Origin: Phoenix dactylifera
Taxonomy: Eukaryota; Streptophyta; Magnoliopsida; Arecales; Arecaceae
Direction: 5' to 3'
NCBI RefSeq assembly: GCF_009389715.1
Contig: NC_052399.1
Location: 31,443,146 to 31,507,145 of the forward strand
DNA length: 64,000 bases
Part shown: positions 11,299 through 23,510 of the stretch, piece by piece
How positions within the stretch are numbered: position 1 is the first letter of the stretch
How the letters are laid out: each line of letters begins with the position of its first letter
Program-made: the position numbers and the translations under genes
The notes under the pieces: generated by a model
The model's input: the letters and a program-made list of their open reading frames with translations, nothing else
What the model was told of the DNA's origin: nothing
Database searches by the model: none

Positions 11299-14200
11299 AT
11301 GGCGGAGAACGGCACGCCCTCCCCGGCCGCGGAGGCGGCGGAGCGGGCGCCGGCGGCGGAGCGGGCGCCGGCGGCGGCGGTGGAGAAAAAGGTCGAGGAG
11401 AAGAGATCCTGGGCGATGAAGAGCCCGAGGAGGAGGCGACCGCCCCCCCTCCGCCGCCCACCACCAGTAGCAGCGGAGCGGAGGCTGAGACCGCTGAGCT
11501 CAAGAAGATCGAGGAGCTCAGCATTTCAGAGGGCCTCGAGGATCCGGATGAATTAGATATAAAGACCGTAAGGAGTTTCTTGCCTCTTCTAAGGGTTTAA
11601 CGTCTTTAGTTTGATCCTTTCTTTACGACCTAGTCTAGGGTTTAGATTTTGGTTTTCCCGTTGGAATTACTGGCTCTCACGGATGTTGATTGGACTCGAA
11701 ATCATAAATTTCTTTCTATTTTGTTCTTATTGATATTAGTTCGGGCCATTGGGTTTTCTCTTTTTTCATGTTTTTTTAAATTAAGAAAACCTTTTTGATC
11801 ACTTTTGCTATTTGGGATGCCAATATGCGAATCTTTGTTTGTCTTCCTGTTTCTCCAAGAAAATTTGATTCGATAGTTCAGTCTACCTGGCTACCCATTC
11901 TTTCTTGATATGATTCATCATGATTTGCGCAGGTGACGTCGGGGGAGACAGTTTATGAATCGGCTGTTAAATTTGAGGACCTACCCCTGTCACAGGAGCT
12001 TCTTAAGGGTTTGAAACTCGAGATGAAGTTTAGCAGGCCTAGCAAGATTCAGGCAGTAACCCTACCGATGATTCTTACTCCCCCCTTCAAAGATCTGGTG
12101 GCTCAAGCCCACAATGGTCCGGAAAAACTACGTGTTTCGTGCTTGGCATGCTCAGCCGAGTCGATCCGAGTAAAAAGATACCACAAGCAATCTGCATATG
12201 CCCTACCAGAGAGCTGGCGATCCAGGTTTGTTAACTTGTTGCATTTTATCATGCCCGACATTTATTATGTCATTGCATCTTCTGACTTGATGTACGGTTT
12301 TACAGAATCAGAATGTGCTTTTGAAGATGGGAAAGTATACTGGCATAACTTCAATGTGTGCTATACCATCAGATTCGGCAAATTATATCCCGATCTCAAG
12401 ACGTCCGCCAGTAACCGATCAAGTAGTGATCGGCACTCCTGGTACAATTAAAAAGTGGACCTCAGCAAGGAAGTTGGCCACGCGGGATGTGATGATCCTT
12501 GTCTTTGATGAGGCTGACCACATGCTAGCTGAGGTGGGTTTTCTCTATCTTCTTAGTTTAAATGGTTAGTGACATGATCTATTCACCAGCATGTGTAACA
12601 TTTGTTGTTACTTTATAACATAAAGTGATTCATATTTGCATTTATCAATGCATTTTTATCACTAACAAATTGCATATGAACCGATGCGACATTGGTTATT
12701 TAATTATGCCAAAAATTACAAACCTCAGCTATGGATAAAGAATGTTTTGTAGATGCAATTGCTCCTTTTGCAATATATCTATGAGGACAATAAGTTGATG
12801 AAGGTATAGTGTCTTTTAACTAATGTTAGTGAATCTTTGTCTGTGCCTCTCAAGCTTGTTTTACTAATTTGTTATTCTGTAACATCAGAATATGTATGTA
12901 CAAGGGGCAATTCTTTTTAAGATTTGGTATGTATGATTTCAAGATACCTTCTGTAAAACCAAGTTTCATGTTAAAATATCCAGAAGAACTTAACATGTAG
13001 TGGTGCTCATGGAGATATTGGTGTGCGCTCACCAACTGTTATCATCTACGAAGAAGGTTATGACATTGGACATATGGTTTCCGTTTCCTGGCGAAGGATT
13101 TTTTAACTTTAGTTTGTTATGTCAATATGTTCACTTCATATTATAGACATATCAACACTTTGCAGGTTGAATTGAGTGGATCTGTAACATTAAGATTAAA
13201 TATTATTTTGGTGCAGGATGGCTTTAAAGATGATTCTGAGAGAATCATGAAGGAGATTCGAAGGAGCAGTGGCAGCTGCCAGGTCTGTTTTCAGTATTGT
13301 GTTGTTATCAGTTCACGCTTGGATGTTTTAACTTTTAGATAACCTTTAGTTATATATCATGACAGTTTTTTGGAACAGCATAAATGTATATCACTAAAAC
13401 AAAATTAGCCATCAACACCATGAAACAAATGTATTAGTATAAAAAAGAGCAGCTAGGCTCATCCTTATACATGTAGGTTAGTACTGTCAATCCTATGCTA
13501 GGCTCATCCTTATACGTGTAGGTTAGTACTGTCAATCCTACTTTGAAACTTTTGCCTACCTAAGGTCAGATCGTCACATTTGCCTTCTCATTACTTCTGT
13601 ATGTCCTTCCTTCCGTTTTCTTTGTTTGAATATTCAACTTAGATCCATCACTTACAGGGCCGTTTTTGATTTTGATAGTCAATGTCGTTTCACGACAAAC
13701 TGGGATTGGCTTGGTTGCACAACTTAGGACCAACATTTGGTTGTACGCATTTGAGTGCGTGCGTGTGTGCATCTATATTTGAGAGATAGAGAGACCTGGT
13801 GTTCTTGTTTCAGTTTGGCCTTCAGATCCTTATTTGATGTTCATTTTGTCATTTATGATGGCCAACATTTCCGTATCTATTAGGTTTCCGGTAAAGACTG
13901 AATGCCTTTAGGCTTGTTCTTTAAAATATTACCACATTTACGAATCCTTGGAGAGTCGGGTTATGTTCAAGATTCAAAGTGCTCGATTTCTTCTCTTTGG
14001 TTGGGCCTGCCAAGTTTTGATAGTTTTTTTCCATCTTTCATTACTCTTGTCCCAAAAAACCTGAAAAATAAAAATAATTGAGAACCAAAATAAGCTAAAA
14101 GAACATATATATATAAAATTTTGATACATGTTTTTTGGAATCATTAAGGACCTGTTTGGATGCACAGGCAATAACGGAATTCCACCCAAAAAAATTATTC

Positions 14201-17200
14201 TGGTTTCTTTACACTGTGTACTGTTTGGACAATAGTAGAAAAAAATTATAAGAGAGACAACATGATGATTTTACACAGCTATCTACAACTATCCGTCTTT
14301 TCCAAAAGCAAACCCTCCCTTTCCTCCATCTCTTCCACTACATGTAGATCACTTTGGAGTTGTTACTCCCTGTTGCCCCATCCTTTTTCTACTTGTATCA
14401 CAACTGGGGAAAAGGAGGAAGGGGAAGAGAAAAGGAGGAAGGGAATTGTCTAGGAGAGAAAAAGTGGAATGTAGAAGTGGAAGAGAAGAGAAGATATGGT
14501 GCGAGGGGCGCATGGAGATGAAACATTGATGGGGCATTTTTTGTCTACTGTAGAGATGGTGGTGGGGTTGGGATTTGGTAATGTGTAGTAGAGTTAGAGA
14601 GAGAGAGGAACTTGTAGCAATGGGATAACTCTTAGCATTGGGATGTTGAACAATCGGAGTGAGGCACTATTTTGCGCACATGAGAAAAAAAATCAAGTAT
14701 GGCTCATTTTTTTCCCCATGGAACCAACGAAATTTTGTGGTATTACACTTGCAAAAACTCATTCAAAAAATTTTCGTTTGCGGTTAATGGTTCCTATAAA
14801 GAGCCTAGTTCCTGTGAAATACGATGGAAATTTGATTTCCAAACATACCTAAATATTTAGCCTCAATTCCCTGGATTGAAATTCTTAAAAGTACAAAAAA
14901 GATCGTATTTGTAGCCTGCTAGAAAATGTTACACCATCATGCTATGCCTCAACTTAAAATGTTATTTTTATATTATTGATCTAGTTGTCCAATATAACAT
15001 AGCTCTATAGTACATAAATATGCACATATCTTTTACAGTAGGTATACAACTGCAAAATTATGAATATTTACTTGAGATAGTACCATTGTAAAAATTTTCT
15101 TGCTTATTGATTATGAGTAGGCATGTTATCACTGCTTGTGATTTATTGTGCAAATGATGAATAAAAAGGTAAATTAATTTGTTCAGAGAATTCTGAAGAA
15201 TGAATTATATGGAGAGATCGATTTTTTTTCTTTGTATCGTGTTGGTGTGTCCAATGAATTGGCCCTAGAATGTGTTGAAGTAGTAGTTGTCTTTTTTTAC
15301 ATTCTTAGGAGGGTACATATCTTTTCATTTATTTCCTTGGATATGCCTGCAAATAAAATAATTTTATATCTGGGACCTTTTCATTTAACTATAAAAAGGA
15401 CACGAAACGGGCTCTAATTAACGATACAGAATCATGTGATTAGTGACTCGAAGCCATGTAATGAATTGACATTGCATCAATGATTTGTTCCAATCAGTTG
15501 TGAGCATACTGGACCTAATCAACTGAAGCAGGCTGGAACCTGAAATTAGACTGGTTTCAGGATGAATTTAGTGCCAGAACCGAAGCAAAAGATTTTGGCT
15601 GAGTCTTGAAGTCTTGGTTGTGGTAAGTTTGTTTGCATTGTTTTGCTACAAAAATCTAGCCATATGGAAGAAGTTCGACTCCTTCCTATTAAAATAACTT
15701 GAACTCATGCTGTGATACTGAATTTTCCAGTGAAGGTGGGGGCTGATGCCTGTCCTAATCTAGAAGTTTCTCTGCAGTTGAAGTTAAGAAACAAAGGCAA
15801 AATGCCACCATTGTCCCATCTCAGACACGACTACTTCATTGAGATAAGAACATGTAAGAGCCAGGGTGAGAGAACAAAATAAAATTTTAATAGAACATAT
15901 TGGAACAACTCTGATAATGACTCAGGATTTGGCTGTTGATAAATAATTCTAGTGATCAATGGCTAATTAATAGAATCAAGCCAAAATAGGCGGAATATCT
16001 GTTATAGATGGATGGCACCATGTGCATGTTAAACAATTTATGACCTCTTAAATATTTCTTATGTGTTTTTAGTTATAATAGTCATAGACGTAAGCATACT
16101 TCAAGAATATCATCAGCACCAAGATATATTCCCTTGATGTTGATATTACTATGCTATCTTGAACCAGAGTAGTGTTGTGATTGCAACTGATCTAGTTGTG
16201 CTTTACATGTTCTTAAATGAAAGCACCGGTTGCATGAATATGCAGGGATCTATTCCATCTGTTCTTGGAAATGATGCTATAAGTGCTGGTGGTCTGGATC
16301 TCTGGTTGAGTTCTTTGTGTGATTCTTTTAGGTCAGGTGATTTGTCTGGGTCGGTCTTCATTGTTTCCCTTTTTCTCCTTCCCCTTTTCCCCTTACTTTT
16401 GTTAAAGATTCTGAACTTCAGAGGTTTTTGTGAACACCAATATATTGATTCAGTGTAGTCTTGCTTCCATTGCATATAATTCGATAACTTGGTGCATAAT
16501 TGTCAATGTTTTTTGGAATATCTGTACAATCTTTACAGTTTATTTAGAGCTCTTCTCCTGATAAGCTCTATATCTTTTCATAGTCTCTTTTCCTGATTGG
16601 CTCTTTCACTTTTCCTACTATTCCTTAAAGAGTAAGAAAGCATTGCTTAGCCTGTTTGGGGGGGGGGGACTGAAATATAGGATAAGGGGTGAGGGGGGGG
16701 GGGGGTCTGTGCAATGATATCTGCTGCATAAAAGCAATTCAAGGTAGGGTCAATTATCTTGGTTCTCTCCTTGGAAGTCATTTATTCTTAAGAGAGAGTT
16801 TCATTATGTCACTGTATTGGGGCTTTTCTTTATTCATGTGTAAGCTGCACCTCTCTTCTTCTTTTCTTCATTGACTATTCGAAGGAAGCAAAGAAGGCAT
16901 ATTGAAGCAGCTGATGTTTTCCGAGTCTTTTATTCCTTTTTTTAATCTTTGAACCTATTAATGAATATATTGAATGGCCACAAAATGAGGTGGGATTGCA
17001 AGCAGGTTCTCAGCCCAATGAGTATGTCATATCTGTGTGCCCAAAGTGTGTTTTTCCTTTTATTCAAGCTCTTGCCTGTGCTTTTCCTCAGAGTGCTGTC
17101 AATAATAATTGTCATCGCAAACTTTTATTAGTTCTTGTTGCAGTGAAAGTAGCTTTTGAACCTGATTTGTTGCTTTAGATGCAACAAGCATATGATTGGT

Positions 17201-20200
17201 ACGGTATCAATTGAGTGTTTTATTTAATGGCTTAGGACATTGAAGACTTCCTTTACTTCTTTCTGAAATTGTTTCTTTTTATTTATTATCTGCTTAAAGA
17301 TATATAAAAATGTCCAAGTTTATAAAGCTGAATGTTGTTCTTTCTTGCTTATTGGCACCAGGTGCTACTCTTCTCTGCTACCTTTAATGAAACTGTCAAG
17401 TCATTTGTATCAGGTGGTTAGGATTGCATCAGATCTTCGTGAAGAAGAAGAGCTCACATTGGAAAAAGTAAGCATACAAGGTTCATGTCCAGATGATTGC
17501 AAATTGGAAGTGATTAAGGGATAAAATTTTTGAATTTGACAAGGGTGGCAGACTATTATATTTGTCCGGACAAGGAACAGTGCACATGTTACATACGTCA
17601 TTACTTAAGGATGGTTATGATGCACATCAATTCAGGTGCACTCAAGCAGAAGATAGGGACAAATTATACAGGATTTAAAGTTGGACTAACCCGTGTCCTT
17701 ATAACTACTCTGATCTTCTTGCTCGAGTTTTGATCAACAGGTACTAATTCATATCGTGTTTTTTTTCCTTAGTCCTATCATACTATGGTTTTTAAGTTCT
17801 AATGCATTTTGTTGTTATTATTACTTTAAGGTTAATCTGGTTATCAACTTCGATCTCTCCTGTAAAATATGAGACATGGGAACCTGATTATGAAGTCTAC
17901 CTGCATAGGATTGGTAGAGCTGGACGTTTTGGTCGCAGGGTATTTCTAACAACATTTTGACCCTTGGATCTGCTTCCAATAACCTTTGTTCAAATTCATA
18001 ATGCATTATTGTTTTCTTCACATTCATTTTGTCTGCAAATAAATGATTGGAAGTTCTGGGATTTCTTTTCTCGAATAATTCAGCTTGTAAAGAGCTATAT
18101 TCATCATACTTGTTGCAATGACTATGTTACTGGTGCTTATTTCTTTTTCCTAGATTTGCTGAATGTAAATTATTTGTTCGTAGTCCTATTACACGCAAGT
18201 TCAAGAAATTTTAGTATTATTCAGGATCATAAATGATTATCTAGTGCTGCTCAGCAAAAGTAAGAATTACAGCTGCAATAACTTGAATACATTGATCTCT
18301 TTATGCATTTTCTGGTGAACTATGTAAATGAGGATTTTTTTTCACCGTAAACAGCACCAAATTTTCTAGATCTGTACTTGCAGTTACATTCTTACATGCA
18401 GTTGCGTAGAATTTTGCTGTTAAACATTTTCAAGGCATTGTTCATTCATTCTCAGCTGTTCTCAGTGCTCTTACAAAGTGGTGCTTATTGGTATTGGATG
18501 AAGGTTATGGCATACACAAACTATAAATAAATCAAGAAAAAATAGTATATACTCTATTGAGGAATTGAATTCTGTGAAGTTTTATAATTACGTTTGTACT
18601 GTTATGCTCGTCAGGCTGTCTCATTATACTGCTGTGAAATGGCTAGTCTCTTTGAGCCCAGTTGACTAGTAACAATATAGGAATCTTCTTTCCTCGTGGC
18701 ATCTAGAGGGGCTTGTGGGAAGTGCAATAGCGAAATCTATTGTACCAGCTGCTAGCTGATTCAATGGCCAAGAAATGCTTCTCTGCAAGAAGCACCTTTG
18801 AACCACTGGCCTACAACTCCAACTTTGTTTATATGTCATCAAACTCTTCATGCAAATAGCTGCCTACTTGCAGCATCGAATGTATGTGCAGATTACGGCT
18901 GATGCCCAAGAGCTCTAACCAACCTGTCATTTAGTACCTCAATGTGGTCAATCATATTCTTGGTTTCAAATGAAAAAGGTCCATATCACTTTTAGAGCAG
19001 ATTGACTGAAAATTATTGCCAAGGAATCTTGTTTTATATAATCCTGAATGTTATTTGCTTCTCTAGTTAGCATATTGTTGCTTCTGCAAGCAATAGAGCT
19101 TTTCCAGTTCTGGAATAAAGTGAGAAAAGGATTTCTCCATATTGTAGGATTATTCTCGTTCATTAATTTGGCAGAGACAAGCTAGAGATATCTTGATCTT
19201 GAAGGGAAGACCGAGTGCATGAGGAGGTGAGAGAGAGAGAGAGAGAGAGAGAGGTTTCGGATTCTAGATCATCTCTTATCTTCTTATTTTTCTCACATTT
19301 TATAACTGTTCTTATTGCCTTTGGTAGTTGACACCCTCTGGGTACTGCTTGTGCACACTTGGAAGCCAACCAAATTATTACTCTTATATTCTTTTGTGTA
19401 TATAGTTATAAGATTAAAATGAATGGCCAATGGGTTGGTCTACCGTCTTTTCTTTTAGCTTCATGGTGGCTTCTTCTTGCTATATGTGTGACAGCCTTTT
19501 GTGATGTTGGACACTATTCAGTAGAGACTTCTTTTTAAAATGGATCATAAGGTATCAAATTTATTTTTTTTGAGTATGGTGGATTTGTTAGTGTCTCTAT
19601 ACCATGGAATAGCTCAGCTAGTTGTAAGCATTGTTTGATGCTATTTTGATTTGTCTGTTTGACATTATAAGAATGAAACTAGTGATACAGCCAAGCTTGG
19701 TAATTGCTAAAGTAGTGAGTCTTCCCCTTAAGGAGAGTAGCACAAGTAACAGGTGTTTATCTGAACTGATTGTGTCATGTTTGAGTGTTGGGTTTGTGTA
19801 GATAGTTATTGTTGTCAAGTGATGGAAATTATTGACGGCATGCCGCCATGACAGAATGGGAATGTTCTATTATGGTGGAATGAGAGGCGGAACTTTTTAA
19901 TGTTTGGAAGGCATAAAGTTGGTTTTTAACATGCGCCAGGGCTTTTATCTTTATCTTTTTCTTTGTGGGGGGTGGAAGGTAGTTGGTTTGGTTTTGATGC
20001 CATGAAGACTACTGAAGAGATATCAAGACGGTAGGGCAGAGCACAAGTTGAGGGGGATTTTTGGAATTTCTTAGCTGATTGCCATTGCAATCATATTCGA
20101 GTTCAATTTTTATTCAAGTAGAATGCTGAAGTGGAAACGGAAAGTTTTATCCTGACTTCAGGTTGCTGTTTAATTAATGGGGCTGTGGGGACTAATGTAG

Positions 20201-21646
20201 GGATGTGATAAGGAGGACCTTCTCCGTTGTGTTAGTTTTCATGTATCATCTTTGTGAGGTTCATGAGGGGCCCGTAGCTTTAGTAAAGAGAGGAGACAGG
20301 AAATAAAGAGAAGCTTCTCCGTTTTGTGTTATTTTCATGCTTCATCCTTTGTCAAGTTCACTGAGAGGGGCCATTAGCTTTAAGTAAAGAGAGGAGACCA
20401 GGAAGAAGAGAGAAGCAGATAGTGTCCTGCTCTTCTGTTGGCGACTGCACTAATGTCAAGAAGTTTTTCTTGGCAACGAATGATATGGTTCACCCGAGGC
20501 CAGAAACTTCAGTCACCTATTTTGCTCCCTGTTGGATTTTCGTCCACCGCTTGGAAATCTTGCCATTGGTTATGATTGGTCAAAGAAGGAGGGATTGGTG
20601 GATCATTAGCCAATGAAAAAGTAGTGGCTGTACTGGAAGTTTGCTCCAACTGGATATATCGCTTATTTCTATCTTTTGAGGACTATATTATTTTTATCCC
20701 TCATCTTTTTGCGCATATTCTTTAGTATCAACTGAGAGGGTTTCATTTTCTATATTGGACTTGTGAATGCTTCCGATTGTCCTTCTAAATGATGAAAATA
20801 TGTCAGTCTTTGAATGCTGTCATAGTTTTCTTAAGTCTGGCCATGAAATCTTTTATATTGTGCAATTTGTCCAATTTTGTTAAATGATATCTTCATCGTG
20901 AATCCATGGTTCGCTGTGTTTGGGAACTAGAAGTTGATATGCCCTAACTGCGATTCAGTTATGCATTGAATGCCACAGAGTCTGCGCTTGTCAACATAGT
21001 TTGTGCAATCGAAATTCAGATTGACAGAATCACTTTATATTATTTTTTACAGCACCAGATGTTTGTAACTAAAAGGGGGAAAGATTATTAGCAGAAAATG
21101 GAATTATAAGAAGGGATAAATCTGTATTTTTGCAATCATGTCACATGCTCCGTTTGTTGCTTGATTGTCCAACATCTTTTAGCACTCAAATTTTTAAATG
21201 TCTGATCTGGCTTCCCTTGTTAACTTGATTTTTTAGCTGCAACTGTTACCTATTCACATCTAATCAGGTGGTTTCTACAAGTCTGACATTTGCTAAGATT
21301 TTATTTCGTTTGCTACCACTGATTAAAATGTCCAGGTTTTTGCAATCATCTAATTTTGTGTTGGCCGTCTGTCTGGCTACAGGTGCTGTATTCAACTTAT
21401 TATGTACTGACAGGGATAGATTACTGATGAGAAGATTGAGCGTCACTTCAACCACTACATTCCTGAGGTAATGATGTGGAGGTTATCCCTCTTTTTTTTT
21501 TCCCAATTCATAATCGCTCTATGCATTAACTCAACCGCTGGTGGGACAAATGTGCGTTCTGCTTTTCAGGTGCCAACTGGAGGAGTGAAGAGGACTTCGA
21601 ATCTGCACTGAAGGATGCGGGTTTGCTATGGTTTCTTCAGCTATAG
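11299..21646 (+). CDS. RH38: DEAD-box ATP-dependent RNA helicase 38-like (LOS4/Dbp5 type), frame broken in the given sequence
   Basis: Homologue of the mRNA-export helicase Dbp5/LOS4 (nuclear pore, cytoplasmic face). Exons read from homology and GT/AG sites are 11299-11567, 11933-12225, 12306-12533, 13217-13282, 17362-17740, 17831-17939, 21383-21467 and 21570-21646. Visible motifs in order: Q motif region SRPSKIQAVTLP; motif I (GSGKT, only across a frame break); PTRELAIQ; GTPGTIKKW; DEAD in VFDEADHMLAE; SAT in LLFSATF; IIFVRT; LLARGFD (across a break); and HRIGRAGRFGR. The C-terminus ends as in the family (WRSEEDFESALKDAGLL). The frame breaks at least ten times, near 11411, 12118, 17411, 17518, 17545, 17565, 17630-17680, 17727, 17850, 17940, 21430 and 21575. 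Most are one base at a mononucleotide run. I see no obvious nonsense substitution and the splice sites look sound. This fits homopolymer sequencing error in a real gene better than slow decay, but a pseudogene is not excluded. Confidence 0.8.
13452..13541 (+). repeat. Two-copy tandem duplication, 45-bp unit, in RH38 intron 4
   Basis: The unit beginning GCTAGGCTCATCC at 13452 is repeated at 13497 with about one difference, so the duplication is recent. It lies inside the 4.1-kb intron between exons 4 and 5. Confidence 0.85.
14150..14855. mobile_element. Possible non-autonomous DNA transposon in RH38 intron 4
   Basis: The left edge reads GGACCTGTTTGGATGCAC. The right edge near 14836-14852, read on the minus strand, is TAGGTATGTTTGGAAATC. 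GTTTGG-containing ends are common in plant hAT-like and PIF-like MITEs. The interior is non-coding, with GGAAGAGAAA-type purine runs at 14400-14500. I could not confirm a target-site duplication, so the limits are approximate. Confidence 0.35.
16655..16706 (+). repeat. Two poly-G tracts in RH38 intron 4
   Basis: G runs of about 11 and 13 bases lie about 30 bases apart on the coding strand, with a GGGG between them. Such tracts can form G-quadruplex structures. Their exact length in the sequence is uncertain. Confidence 0.8.
19229..19253 (+). repeat. (GA)n microsatellite in RH38 intron 6
   Basis: An uninterrupted GA dinucleotide run of about 12 units, bounded by GGAGGT on the left and GTTTCGG on the right. 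It is a candidate polymorphic marker. Confidence 0.9.
20221..20415 (+). repeat. Two-copy tandem duplication, ~95-bp unit, in RH38 intron 6
   Basis: The copies start TCTCCGTTGTGTTAG at 20221 and TCTCCGTTTTGTGTTA at 20316. Both continue through GAGGGGCC, AGCTTTA and AAAGAGAGGAGAC. They differ at about ten positions, several of them indels, so this copy pair is older than the one at 13452. Confidence 0.8.
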
Positions 21647-22535
21647 ACAGGAAGATTTCTGGGATGATGCGTCCTGCCACATGGTTACACTACAGTTTAG
21701 GGACTGTGCCGTGGTGTTTGTAAAGCACTACTAGCAGTGGATTTGTAACTTAATATGTTGAATTTGATTTGTAGTTTTGCTACAGCTTTTCTTGCATCAG
21801 GGGTGGGGGTTTCTGTTGATATTCCTGGGAAGTGAGAAATCAGTCTCGACAATTTCAAACCTGAAACTAGCTTCCTGGAAAAAACTCAAAATGAACATTG
21901 TTGGGTGGTTATTGGAAACTAAAAAAGGCAAGATAAATGAGCTTTGGTCCTTGTTAGCTGTTAAACGCGTCCTGACCATGCTTAGTTCATGGGGTATTCC
22001 CTCAGTGCTTGGACTTATATCTAGTTGATGGGTGGTTGAAGAGCTTTGGTTGAGAGGTGTCTTACAATGCAGCATGAATGGCATTTTTGATTTAGATGGG
22101 GCTCAATTGAGCTTGAGTGGCTACACGCCACTTTATGTGACGGACCCGTACAAAGGGTTTGTTATGGACTTCCTCCTGATCTACCACCATTCGATTGGCA
22201 CATATTTGTGAAGTCATCAAACTGTTGTTCATCCCTCGGGGCTTGGAAAGGCAAGCCCAGAGCCGACGCCTTAAAATCTTGATTTGAATCATAAGCCTAT
22301 AAGAGTTATATACGATGAAATGCATATAATTTATTTGGATATTATCCACTTCGACACTTTGTAATTCTAAATCTTGTCCTAATATTTTTGGATCTTGTAT
22401 AGCAATCGGTATAATGTAATTTTGTTAGGTCTCATCTTGGATAGTCCACGCATGATGTTTCTTCTTAAGTTATGAATTCATTTGTTGTCTTGTTGATTAC
22501 CACTACTAGGTAAGTATTTAGCATGTAGTAGTGCA
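21647..22535. other. RH38 3' flank and intergenic DNA
   Basis: The first few hundred bases probably carry the helicase 3' untranslated region. Open frames on both strands at 21777-22349 are short and unlike any known family. No mobile element ends are seen. Confidence 0.4.
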
Positions 22536-22539
22536 ATGG

Positions 22540-23510
22540 AAAAATATTAGGAGATAATTCAAAGAAAATAAATGCTAAATACTCATGAATAAATTCTAAT
22601 AGGCTTGGAATCAATATTAATAGTATAAGCGATAAATAGAAAATTGATTTCTGCTATCTGCTTTCCTACATTCCCCACGATGAGAAAAACTAAAAACAAT
22701 AAACATTCAACTCCAAATGTAAACACTTAGTATACGGCAATAAATAAAAATATCATAGGAATAAATAGAAAAATTTTGACCACACTTGGTTGATTAAGGC
22801 CTGCCTCATAGTAAACAACAATGGAGAAGGATGCAGGATGTTTGGAGAAAATAAACACTAAAAACTCAAAAATAAACACTGACGGACTGGGAGTAAATAC
22901 AAACTTTGTAAACGATAAATAGAAAACTATATGATTGCTCTATGCCTTCCTGCCTTCCCCTTGATGCTAAATATTAATACTACAAGAATAGACATTAACA
23001 TATTTAGGATGAACACTAACCTTGTATCATACACACCTAGTCTGTGGAAATAAATATAAACATTGTAGAAATAAATAGAAAAAGTTTTTCCATGCTCTGT
23101 CAGGAGGAGGTTGCCTTGTTGTGAGCAATAACATAGAAAGATAAACTGGAAAGTCCAAAGTGAATAATACTAAGTGCTCAAGAATAAACACTAAATGGTC
23201 AGGAGTAAACATAAAATGTGTAAACGATAAATAGAAAACTTTGAGATTGCTCTTTATCTTCTGCCTTCCCCATGATGGTAAATACTAATATTACAGGAAC
23301 AAACACTAGCATATCTACCAATAAATACTTAACACCAGATGATAAACACCTAGTCTGCATGAATGAACATAAATATCGTAGAAATATATGAAAAAGTTCT
23401 AACCACACTCCGTCAAATGAGGGGTTGCATTGTGGTAAGCAACCGAGAAGGATAAATAGAAAGTCAAGAGGGAATAAACACTGAGTGCTCATGGCATAAA
23501 CACTGAGATC
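22540..23510. repeat. Diverged tandem array of ~300-bp units
   Basis: Three full units and one partial unit. The anchor GATAAATAGAAAA occurs at 22631, 22914 and 23226, giving steps of 283 and 312 bases. Each unit continues with a CTGCCTTCCCC-like stretch, repeated AAACACT words, CACCTAGTCTG in the later units, and a GTTGC(A/C)TTGT segment. Units are perhaps 65-75% identical by eye, so the array is old. It is rich in AATAAACACTAA words and has no coding potential. It could be a satellite remnant or the repetitive interior of a DNA element. Confidence 0.75.
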
